A DNA stretch of 64,000 bases. Origin: Vicinamibacterales bacterium. Its GTDB lineage: Bacteria; Acidobacteriota; Vicinamibacteria; Vicinamibacterales; 2-12-FULL-66-21. Location: positions 57,596-121,595 of the forward strand of contig DASXLB010000072.1 of NCBI GenBank assembly GCA_036496585.1, in the 5' to 3' direction. Shown piece by piece: positions 28,880 through 36,118 of this stretch (position 1 is the first letter of the stretch; every line of letters starts with the position of its first letter). Position numbers and translations under genes: made by a program. The notes beneath the pieces were generated by a model. The model was not told the DNA's origin. It did no database searches and was given only the letters and a program-made list of their open reading frames with translations.

Positions 28880-30274
28880 TCAGCGGTCGGCGCGGCGCAG
28901 CACGGCGAGCGCCACCGGATTGGCCGGATCTTTCTCGAGAGCGCGCGCGGCGGTGCCCCGTGCGGTATCGCGATCGCCGGCCCGCAGTTGGGCGTCGGCC
29001 GCGCGGGCAATCAGGCCAGCGTCGTTGGGGGCGTCTTCGGCCGCCCTGAGGAAATAGGTCGCGGCGGTGGTTGGGTCGTTGAGCTGTAGCGAGAGCGCGG
29101 CCACACGGGCGGCCTCAGCGCTCCGGCGGCGCGCCTCCGGCTCGTCGCCGCGCAGCGCCGCGTAGTCGAGGAGGGCCTGCCGAGCCGTGGCGTAGTGCTT
29201 CTGCCGCTCGGCCGCCTCCGCCAGATAGAGGAACGCCAGCGGGTCGACCGGTTGCTTCGCGGTGGCGTCTTCGAGCATGCGCTCGGCCCCCTCGGCATCG
29301 GAGGCGAGCAGCAGGGCCCGGCCGAACAGTGTCAGCCCTTCGCTGCTGTTGTCGTTGGCGGCGGCTCCGGCGAGCGCTTCGAGCGCCTTGTTGAGCGCCA
29401 CGCGATCGTGCCGCGCCTGGGCGATCTCGAGCCAGACGCGGCCCAGCGCCACGTAGATGGCCGGTTCGTCGCGATAGCGCTCGGCGGCGTGGCTCAGCGT
29501 GAGCACCGCACGTTCGGGCTGGCCGGCCTGCAGGTAGGCGACGCCGAGGGTGATGTCACGGCTCGCACGCGGGTCGAGCGCGGCCAGCGCCTCGAGCTGG
29601 GCGAGCCGCGCCTCAGTGTTGCGGCCGCCGTCGAGATCCGCCAGCTGCTCGCGCGCGTGCAGCATCGCCGGCTGCAGTTGGATCGCTCGCTCGAGCGACT
29701 GTCTGGCCGGCTCGGGGTGCTGGGCGTCGCGCTCGCACAGGCCGAGCAGAAAGTAGGCGTCGGCGGATCGGTTGTCGAGCGCCAGCGAGGCGTGCACGGC
29801 GTCGATCGCGTCGGCGAGGCGGCCGTCGTTGTAGCGTGCAAAGGCCAGCTTGTAGAGCACGCGCGGCGCGCGGTTGTCGAGCCGGACGTAGGCCGCGTAG
29901 TGATCGGCCGCCGCGGAGTAGCGATGCGGGCTGTCGACGAGCAGCACGTCGCCCAGTTCCTCGAGCGGCCCGGTCGCCATCGGGTCGATATCCGAGGCGC
30001 GGTGGAGGTCGCGCAGCGCCGCGCTGAGTTCACTGCGCCGGTGATAGGTCTGTCCCCGCTTGAAGTAGCCCAGCATCGAATCGGGCTTGAGGGTGATGGC
30101 CCCGCTGAAGGCTTCAATCGCTGCGGCGGTATTGTCGCGGGCGAGCGCCGCGTCCCCCTCGCCAATCAGGTCGCGGTAGCGACGCTCACGCTCGCTGACG
30201 GTGTAGCCATAGACAGCCGCCCCGGTGAGGACCAGCAGCACGATCCCGGCCAGAACCCGCTTCACAGCGTCCAT
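28880..30274 (-). CDS. Membrane-anchored TPR protein
   Basis: 464 residues starting MDAVKRVLAGIVLLVLTGAA, a single N-terminal anchor (about 7-25). About ten TPR-like repeats fill the rest, for example DNTAAAIEAFSGAITLKPDS, GYFKRGQTYHRRSELSAALR, AYFLLGLCERDAQHPEPARQ and PAMLHAREQLADL. No catalytic domain. It is probably a periplasmic scaffold. It is convergent with the sigma-54 activator (26 bases) and divergent from the ECF sigma gene (63 bases). Confidence 0.82.
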   Translation of the reverse strand: MDAVKRVLAGIVLLVLTGAAVYGYTVSERERRYRDLIGEGDAALARDNTAAAIEAFSGAITLKPDSMLGYFKRGQTYHRRSELSAALRDLHRASDIDPMATGPLEELGDVLLVDSPHRYSAAADHYAAYVRLDNRAPRVLYKLAFARYNDGRLADAIDAVHASLALDNRSADAYFLLGLCERDAQHPEPARQSLERAIQLQPAMLHAREQLADLDGGRNTEARLAQLEALAALDPRASRDITLGVAYLQAGQPERAVLTLSHAAERYRDEPAIYVALGRVWLEIAQARHDRVALNKALEALAGAAANDNSSEGLTLFGRALLLASDAEGAERMLEDATAKQPVDPLAFLYLAEAAERQKHYATARQALLDYAALRGDEPEARRRSAEAARVAALSLQLNDPTTAATYFLRAAEDAPNDAGLIARAADAQLRAGDRDTARGTAARALEKDPANPVALAVLRRADR

Positions 30275-30284
30275 GTTACCAGCG

Positions 30285-30312
30285 GGAACTTTTTCGGCCC
30301 CGCGGGTTCCAA
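30285..30312 (+). promoter_or_regulatory. RpoE-like ECF promoter of sigma/anti-sigma operon
   Basis: GGAACTT (30285-30291) is followed after exactly 16 bases by TCCAA (30308-30312), an excellent match to the E. coli RpoE promoter class. The ATG at 30338 lies 25 bases downstream, with GGGAGCAGG as ribosome-binding site. This indicates autoregulation of the ECF pair. Confidence 0.6.
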
Positions 30313-30337
30313 GTTGGTGTCGGGAGCAGGTGCTACC

Positions 30338-30952
30338 ATGGGCAGTGAGCTGTCGGTGAAACCCGTTCGAGCCATCACCTGGAGCGACGTCGGCGGACAT
30401 GAGGGTCCGCTCGTCCAGCGCTGCGCCGCGCGCGACGAAGACGCGTGCGCCGAGCTCGTGAGCCAGCACCAGCGCATGGTCTACCAGCTCTCGATCAACC
30501 TCCTTGGCGACCACAACGAGGCGCTCGACCTGTCGCAGGAAGTCTTCCTGCGTGTGTTCCGGACCATCCACACCTTCCGCGGGCATTCCAGCCTGCGCAC
30601 CTGGATCTACCGCATCGTCGTCAATCAGGCCAGGAACCGTCAGCGCTGGTGGCGGCGGCGCCACCGGGCGCAGCAGGTCTCGCTCGACCAGCACATCCAG
30701 GACCATGGGGAGCTGGCCGAGGCGCACGATCATGGGCCCGACCGGCTGGTCGGCCAGAAGCTGCTGGCTGAAAAGATCCAGGTCGCGCTCGAGGGTCTTC
30801 CGTTCGATCAGAAAACCGCCATCGTGCTGCGGGAAATCGACGGCCTCAGCTACGAGGAAATCGGGTTCTCGCTCGGGATTGCGGTCGGCACCGTGAAGTC
30901 GCGCCTTGCCCGCGCCCGTCAGGCGCTGCGGGCGCAGTTGAGGGACGCATGA
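30338..30952 (+). CDS. ECF sigma factor, RpoE-like
   Basis: 204 residues. Region 2: RMVYQLSINLLGDHNEALDL, then SQEVFLRVFRTIHTFRG and SLRTWIYRIVVNQARNR. Region 4: LPFDQKTAIVLREIDGLS and the helix-turn-helix EEIGFSLGIAVGTVKSRLAR. Start MGSELSVKP was chosen by the ribosome-binding site and the promoter position. The anti-sigma gene overlaps its stop by four bases, the usual RpoE/RseA-like arrangement. Confidence 0.93.
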   Translation: MGSELSVKPVRAITWSDVGGHEGPLVQRCAARDEDACAELVSQHQRMVYQLSINLLGDHNEALDLSQEVFLRVFRTIHTFRGHSSLRTWIYRIVVNQARNRQRWWRRRHRAQQVSLDQHIQDHGELAEAHDHGPDRLVGQKLLAEKIQVALEGLPFDQKTAIVLREIDGLSYEEIGFSLGIAVGTVKSRLARARQALRAQLRDA

Positions 30953-31716
30953 ACGCCCTGACCTGCGTGGCGGTACGGCGGCGGCTCGCCCCCTTTCACG
31001 ACGACGAGCTGGTCGTGCAGGAGCGGATCGCGATTCAGGCGCATGTGAACGGCTGCAGCGGCTGCCAGCGCGAGCTCGAGGCCTATCACGACATCTCGTC
31101 GGCCTTGCGGCTGGCGGCCGCGCCCGGCCCTTCCGACGACTGGAGCGGGCTCACGCCGGGGGTGATCAGCCGGATGCGCGCCGAGGCCAGCGAATCGTGG
31201 GCCGCTCAGCTGCGGCGCATGTTCGACGACATGCATCTCGTCTGGATCGGTCTCGCGGCGACGGCCGGCACGCTCCTGGTGGGAGCGATCGCGCTCGGCC
31301 TGCTGCGTTTCGCGTCGCCGCAACGCGACGACTCGCTGCGCGCGCTGCTCGCGATGGTCTCCGCTGTGCCGGGGTCCGACCTGAATCCCGCAGGCATCGA
31401 CGGGCTGGCGGTGCAGGCGCCCTCGGTGCCGCAAAACGGCAGCATCAACGCCTCGCTCGAGCGATCGGGTCAAGGCGCCGAACAGATACTGGCGTTTGCC
31501 GCGGTGGTCACGCGCGACGGCAGCATCGCCGCGATGCAGGCGCTCGGTGAAAGCCGGGGGAGCCGTCAGGTGGCCGCGCTCATCACCGAGATCTCCCGCG
31601 GGCGGCTGGAGCCGGCGCGCTATGGCACGGACCGGCTCGCGGTCAACATGGTGTGGGTCGTCGAACACGTGACGGTCAAGCCAGTGGCGGCGAGGCCAAG
31701 GGTAGTCGGCAGTTAG
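30949..31716 (+). CDS. Zinc-finger anti-sigma factor
   Basis: 255 residues. An N-terminal ZAS domain carries Cys6 and the H-x3-C-x2-C site His32, Cys36, Cys39 (HVNGCSGC). One TM helix spans about 98-122 (WIGLAATAGTLLVGAIALGL). The C-terminal half would be periplasmic and ends VVEHVTVKPVAARPRV. The ATG overlaps the sigma stop (ATGA). It should hold the sigma factor at the membrane until an envelope signal releases it. The gene ends 14 bases from the convergent propeller gene. Confidence 0.9.
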   Translation: MNALTCVAVRRRLAPFHDDELVVQERIAIQAHVNGCSGCQRELEAYHDISSALRLAAAPGPSDDWSGLTPGVISRMRAEASESWAAQLRRMFDDMHLVWIGLAATAGTLLVGAIALGLLRFASPQRDDSLRALLAMVSAVPGSDLNPAGIDGLAVQAPSVPQNGSINASLERSGQGAEQILAFAAVVTRDGSIAAMQALGESRGSRQVAALITEISRGRLEPARYGTDRLAVNMVWVVEHVTVKPVAARPRVVGS

Positions 31717-31729
31717 CCGGGCTCTCGTC

Positions 31730-33946
31730 TCACTTGGCGGTCGCGAGCGCCGTGGCCACGTTGTTCATCGCATCGGTGGCCCTGATGATCACCGAGCGGC
31801 CGCCGTCGCTCTCCTCCAGCGTCACCACGAACTCTTCTTTCCGCGAATCGGCAATCCCGTCGACCGGGTAGGCCACCCGCCAGCGGCTGCCGTCGAGCGA
31901 ATATTCGACGCGTGAGACGGCCGACTGTTCATCGCGCACGATGAACTTGACCGTCGGCTTGCCGTTCACCCGCGCTGACGGCTGCAGCTCCACGACCGGC
32001 GGCGTGTTGTCGACATCGAAGCTGACGCTCTCCAGTTCGCCGACCAGCGCGGTATCGGGCGAATTGGACGGCGCGTCGCTCGCGGCGACCTTCACGTAGT
32101 AGGTGCCATCGGGCACCGAGGTCGTGTCCCATACCAGGATCGGATCCCATAGGCCCCGTTTGAGCGGCTTCCACGACGACTCGCCTTCGCGGCGGTAGAA
32201 CACGTCGAACTGCAGCCGATCGTCGTTGTCGTCGTCCGCCTTCCACACGAACGTCTGCAGGCCCTTCTGGTAAATTTTGCGGCCCAGAGCGGGGGCCGGG
32301 GGCGGCGGGACGCCGGCGTTGGATGACGTCTGCTGCTGCGGTCCGCGGCCGTCCGAGGTGTTTTCCTCGAAGCCGGCGATCTCCAGCTCGCCGGTCGAGA
32401 ACGGACGCTGGAAGACCGCTCCCGGCGGATGGACGGTGATGCTGGTCACGATCGGCCGGAGGTTGCGGGGGAGGTACGCGGCGGTGACCGAGGTCAGGAC
32501 CGCCGACTGCTTCAAGACCGCTCGCCACTGCAGATAGCGCGCGTTCGGACTGGTAATCTTCTGTCCGCTCGAGGTGGTGTACGCCGCCGACCACGTGCTC
32601 CACGTCTCGTCGGGATTCGCGGTGTTGCCCGAGCGCGTGGCGATCTCGACGTCGCCGGGCGACGCCGACGCCCGCCAGCGAATCGCACCCCAGGTCGCCA
32701 CCGTGCCGGCATCGCGGACGTCCGACTCGTAGGTGCCGCTCGCCGCCCGCCCTGACGAGAGCGCGAAGATGCGTCCCGGGTTGCTCGTCGCGCCGACGAC
32801 GCGGCCCGACGGATCGCGCACGAGTGCCGTCACCTGGCGTGCCGCGGCGCGCGTGAGGAGGGTGGCCCGCGCGGGGTCGCCGGAGAGCCGGAAGACCTTG
32901 CCTTCCTTGCCGGTGCCGACGAGCAGCGAGCCGTCGTTGTCGATCAGCACGTCGAACGGCCAGTCGTCGGTCGCCTCCCACAGCGTGTCCCACAGGCCAT
33001 CGGCGCGGATGCGGATGATTGCCCCTTTCGGACTCCGTGACCGCGAGGAGGTCACCGGCCCGCTGGTGACGCCGGTCGCGTCGACGACCGTGATGCCGGT
33101 GATTTCAGCGGAAACGGTTGGCACCGGTGCGCGGGACGGCGCCACATCGGGTGCGCTGAGGTTGATCGAGCCCGACCGATCATCACCGCCGGGCGTCCCG
33201 CTGAAGGCCGCGGCGTAGATCGTGCCGTCGGCGGCCAGCCTCAACGCGTGGATCTCCTTGAACGAGGAGTCGAGCAGCACGAACGCCTTGGCATTGCGAT
33301 CGATGCGGAAGATCCGGCCCGGAGACTCGGTGCCGGCGAGCAGGTTGCCGGCCCGGTCGACGGCGAGGGACACGACGTTGGTCGTGTTCGTCTTGTAGAA
33401 GAGCGCGCCCTTGCCGTCCGGGGTGATGCGGTAGATGTTCCCCTTCTCGCCGGTGGCGGCGAACAGCGTGCCGTCAGGCCCGACCGCCAGCGCCCAGATG
33501 TACTTGTCGTCGGGATCGAAGAAGGTCTTCGACGTGCCGTCGGCCGCGACCTCGTAGATGCGGCCGTCGGGCGACGTCCCGACGTAGAGCCCGCCGTTCG
33601 GCGCCGGCGCGATCGCGTGCACCTCGATCTCCGGCGCGTCGAAGAACGTCGACGTCTTGCCGTCGCGGCCGACCTTGAGGACCTGTCCCTCGTTGCCGGT
33701 ACCGGCCCAGAGCGTCCCGTCGGGTCCGGCGAGCAGCGTCCAGATAAATGGCGCCGCGGTTTCGGCGATCTGGGTGATCGCCGGGCCGGGAAAGACGCGC
33801 CCGTCGCCGTCGATCGACAGGTTGTCGACGTCTCCCTTGAGGAAATCGGCCTGGGTCGAGACCGTCCAGAATGTCGCAGTGGAGGCAGACAGGAGGGCAG
33901 ACGCCGCGACCGCCGCAGCCGCGGCGATCGCCGTTCGTTTCAACAT
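31730..33946 (-). CDS. Secreted beta-propeller protein
   Basis: 738 residues with a signal peptide (MLKRTAIAAAAAVAASALLS). An NHL/SMP-30-like propeller covers about 45-430, with repeats such as AVGPDGTLFAATGEKGNIYR and APNGGLYVGTSPDGRIYEV. Fibronectin-like beta domains follow (WTLL, LQFDVFYRREGESSWKPLKR, DGTYYVKVAASDAPSN). An alternative start at 33985 has the better ribosome-binding site (GGAAG) but would add 13 acidic residues before the signal peptide. A direct repeat of CGCGGATGAA lies there. It is 51 bases after the S55 gene and probably cotranscribed with it. Confidence 0.78.
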   Translation of the reverse strand: MLKRTAIAAAAAVAASALLSASTATFWTVSTQADFLKGDVDNLSIDGDGRVFPGPAITQIAETAAPFIWTLLAGPDGTLWAGTGNEGQVLKVGRDGKTSTFFDAPEIEVHAIAPAPNGGLYVGTSPDGRIYEVAADGTSKTFFDPDDKYIWALAVGPDGTLFAATGEKGNIYRITPDGKGALFYKTNTTNVVSLAVDRAGNLLAGTESPGRIFRIDRNAKAFVLLDSSFKEIHALRLAADGTIYAAAFSGTPGGDDRSGSINLSAPDVAPSRAPVPTVSAEITGITVVDATGVTSGPVTSSRSRSPKGAIIRIRADGLWDTLWEATDDWPFDVLIDNDGSLLVGTGKEGKVFRLSGDPARATLLTRAAARQVTALVRDPSGRVVGATSNPGRIFALSSGRAASGTYESDVRDAGTVATWGAIRWRASASPGDVEIATRSGNTANPDETWSTWSAAYTTSSGQKITSPNARYLQWRAVLKQSAVLTSVTAAYLPRNLRPIVTSITVHPPGAVFQRPFSTGELEIAGFEENTSDGRGPQQQTSSNAGVPPPPAPALGRKIYQKGLQTFVWKADDDNDDRLQFDVFYRREGESSWKPLKRGLWDPILVWDTTSVPDGTYYVKVAASDAPSNSPDTALVGELESVSFDVDNTPPVVELQPSARVNGKPTVKFIVRDEQSAVSRVEYSLDGSRWRVAYPVDGIADSRKEEFVVTLEESDGGRSVIIRATDAMNNVATALATAK

Positions 33947-33997
33947 GCTCGTGATCGGTCTCGTTCCGTCTTCATCCGCGTTCATCCGCGGCTTCCT

Positions 33998-35842
33998 TCA
34001 CCGGCCGCCGCGGCTGTCGAGATCGATCGTCAGGACGCGCGTGCCGCTGATCGCGGAATCCATCGGCAGCTCCCATTCGCCGAGCGCGGCGCTGCGAATC
34101 GGCGTGAAGCTGCCACCGCTGCGATCGCCCTCGAGCACCGAGAGTACGGACGGCGGCAGCGAGGTCATCGCCTCGCCGTCGACGACGGCGCCTGGCGTTC
34201 CGGTCAGCAGCCGGACGTAGACGCGGTTGTTGCGGTGCGTCTCGTTCAGCAGCTTGATCATCTGGCCGACGCTCTGCGGCTGCACGCTGCGCCGGAAATC
34301 CCGCTGCTCGATCTGATTGAGCTGCCGGCCGTCGGTCACCATCACCGTCAGCTGCCCCGACGCGTTGGCCGGAATCTCGATCGGGATCGTCGAGATCTTC
34401 TCGGCGCCCCGGTAGCTGCGCGTCAGCACCTTCAGCGGCACGCTCTTGCCGGCCCGCGGCCTCACGTCGTCGAGCCACACCCGCTCGATCGTCGCGGCGC
34501 GCGACTCTTCCGACGTGGTGATCGACAGCTCGACGCTCTTGACCGTCACCGGCTCGAGGTCGTTGGCCATCAGCATCGTGATCGGTCCGGCGACATAGGC
34601 CGAGGCGCTCGGGATCGGACTCTCGCCGGTGAAGATGTCCTCGAACGACAGATCGTCATGCCGGTCGACAATGGCCCGCCCTTTGACCGTGTAGGTAATC
34701 GCGCCGAAATTGCGCTCGTAGTTTCCCAGCGTGTTGAAGAGCGCGACATAGGTCAGCAGCGGCGTGAAGATCTGATCGTTGACGATCGCGAAGTTGAACG
34801 TGCGCTTACCGTTGTGGCCCGAGTCGAGGGTCACCGACAGGGGAATGAGTGCCGGCGGCTTGCCGAGGGTGCCGGCGATCGCCGTCGATCGATCCTGCTG
34901 CATGGTGCCGACGACGTCGCCCATGGTGGCGATCTTGAACGAGGACATCAGGCTCGGCAGGGTCGCGTAGATCGTGGCCCTGGTCATCGGGAAGGCGGTC
35001 GGTCCGAAGCCGTAGAACGGGTGGCCGAAGGCGTAGAGTTTGTCGCCGTCGATGTGGGTGATGGTGCCGGTCGCCCCCATCTCGCCGTCGCCGCTGAGCA
35101 GCGCGACGCCGATCGGATCGCCCGGACGGAGCGGGGCCGTCGACGACCCGCCCGCGGCCGTGCCGCCGGCGAGCATCGGCGTGAACCCGGCATCACGGAA
35201 CATCGACGACACCAGATCGCCGGTGGCCGCACTCATGCCGCCCATCACGAGCGGCGTCGAGATCGGCCGGAGCAGCGCGCCAATCTGCGTCCCCTCGCTG
35301 GCCGCCAGCCCGAGGGCCTGGACGTCGGCCGGCCGATCCGCGAACGCCGCGACGCGCTGATACGCCGTGCGGATGGCCGTCGCGAAGTGATCGGGCGTGA
35401 TCGGCAGGTCGACCCGGTTCTGCGCCGCGCGCGCGCGGACCGAGGCGTTGTTGGTGGTCGCGTCGATCATCTCGGCGATCGGCGTGATGCCGGCGATGGG
35501 TTCCTTGGGGAACGACCCAATCGAGTACGACACGGCGCCGACCAGGCGGCCGTCGATGTAGACAGGACTGCCGCTCATCCCGGCGATCACGCCGGTCTGG
35601 GCCAGCGGACCGCCCTCGAGCCGCGCCAGGATTAAGTCGCGTTTGGGCGCCTGCACGTTCTTGAGCACGCCGAGAATGCGGACTGTGAAGTCCTGCAGTT
35701 CCGCGCCTTCGAAGACGGTGCGACCGGTGCCGACCATGCCGGGCTTGATCTCGTCGATCGGCATGAACGCCGGGGCCGCGGGCAGGCGCGCCATGCTGGC
35801 CGCGGCGATGATGCCAGCGCTGAGAAAAGCCCGGATCTTCAT
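33998..35842 (-). CDS. SpoIVB-like peptidase S55 domain protein
   Basis: 614 residues with a signal peptide (MKIRAFLSAGIIAAASMARL). The S55 core has the serine motif IAGMSGSPVYIDGRLVGAV (Ser90 in GMSG) and the histidine-containing motif THIDGDKLYAFGHPFYGFG (His274). In SpoIVB the His motif precedes the Ser motif; here the order is reversed. The C-terminal half is beta-rich with unknown role. Such proteins are frequent in Acidobacteriota, and proteolysis has not been shown as far as I know. Transcribed from an extended -10 with almost no leader. Confidence 0.83.
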   Translation of the reverse strand: MKIRAFLSAGIIAAASMARLPAAPAFMPIDEIKPGMVGTGRTVFEGAELQDFTVRILGVLKNVQAPKRDLILARLEGGPLAQTGVIAGMSGSPVYIDGRLVGAVSYSIGSFPKEPIAGITPIAEMIDATTNNASVRARAAQNRVDLPITPDHFATAIRTAYQRVAAFADRPADVQALGLAASEGTQIGALLRPISTPLVMGGMSAATGDLVSSMFRDAGFTPMLAGGTAAGGSSTAPLRPGDPIGVALLSGDGEMGATGTITHIDGDKLYAFGHPFYGFGPTAFPMTRATIYATLPSLMSSFKIATMGDVVGTMQQDRSTAIAGTLGKPPALIPLSVTLDSGHNGKRTFNFAIVNDQIFTPLLTYVALFNTLGNYERNFGAITYTVKGRAIVDRHDDLSFEDIFTGESPIPSASAYVAGPITMLMANDLEPVTVKSVELSITTSEESRAATIERVWLDDVRPRAGKSVPLKVLTRSYRGAEKISTIPIEIPANASGQLTVMVTDGRQLNQIEQRDFRRSVQPQSVGQMIKLLNETHRNNRVYVRLLTGTPGAVVDGEAMTSLPPSVLSVLEGDRSGGSFTPIRSAALGEWELPMDSAISGTRVLTIDLDSRGGR

Positions 35843-35854
35843 GATATTTAAACC

Positions 35855-35863
35855 GTTATAGCA
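35855..35863 (-). promoter_or_regulatory. Extended -10 of the S55 gene
   Basis: Minus-strand TGCTATAAC ends 12 bases before the ATG at 35842; the bases between (GGTTTAAATATC) contain no Shine-Dalgarno. It diverges from the aromatic operon promoter. Confidence 0.5.
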
Positions 35864-35879
35864 TGGTTTCGCGGGCGGA

Positions 35880-35910
35880 TTGCGAAACCGCAGCCGAGTT
35901 GTGTTAGGCT
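35880..35910 (+). promoter_or_regulatory. Promoter of the aromatic supraoperon
   Basis: TTGCGA (35880-35885) and an extended -10 TGTTAGGCT (hexamer TAGGCT 35905-35910) with a 19-base spacer. The -10 ends 9 bases before the GTG of the leader peptide, so the leader ORF would start almost at the transcript end. Consensus is moderate, but the position fits the attenuator downstream. Confidence 0.4.
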
Positions 35911-35919
35911 CATCCCATC

Positions 35920-36012
35920 GTGTCGTCAGTCGCCCGTTCGAGCCGCGTTGCCTTTACGGCGTTTACGTCGTATTGGTGGTGGTACGCGCGCATCGAGGGG
36001 GTGGGACGCTGA
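35920..36012 (+). CDS. trpL: Leader peptide of the aromatic amino-acid operon
   Basis: 30 codons from GTG to TGA (36010). Residues 11-24 read AFTAFTSYWWWYAR: Phe12, Phe15, Tyr18, Trp19-21, Tyr22. Seven aromatic codons of 30, including three consecutive TGG, in a GC-rich genome are very unlikely by chance. It lies 36 bases upstream of a strong terminator and 106 bases upstream of aroDE-trpEGDCFBA-aroQ-aroF-tyrA. Ribosome stalling at these codons would keep 35995-36001 free to pair with the terminator arm. It is too short to be found by ordinary ORF calling. Confidence 0.85.
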   Translation: MSSVARSSRVAFTAFTSYWWWYARIEGVGR

Positions 36013-36085
36013 CACGCGACCGTTAGACGAAGGCGAACGTCACCAACAAGCCCCCTCAATCGGACCGATTGAGGGGGCTTTTTTT
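35995..36085 (+). promoter_or_regulatory. Transcription attenuator (antiterminator and terminator)
   Basis: GAGGGGG at 35995-36001, inside the last codons of the leader ORF, is complementary to CCCCCTC at 36051-36057, the 5' arm of the terminator. A ribosome stalled at Phe, Tyr or Trp codons leaves this segment free, allowing antiterminator pairing. A ribosome that reaches the stop at 36010 covers it, and the terminator forms. The geometry is that of classical trp attenuation. Confidence 0.75.
36049..36085 (+). terminator. Rho-independent terminator of the leader
   Basis: AGCCCCCTCAATCGG (36049-36063) and CCGATTGAGGGGGCT (36065-36079) are perfect complements around one base; the effective loop is GAC or GGACC. 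Seven T follow (36079-36085). It is the strongest terminator of the window and lies before the first structural gene. Confidence 0.93.
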
Positions 36086-36118
36086 GTTCTCGGTCCCGGG
36101 CCATAGAGCAGTGCGATT

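Noticed and set aside
33248-35635. 795-codon plus-strand open frame opposite the propeller and S55 genes
   Set aside because: Spans two supported genes on the other strand, low-complexity Arg/Asp/Val composition.
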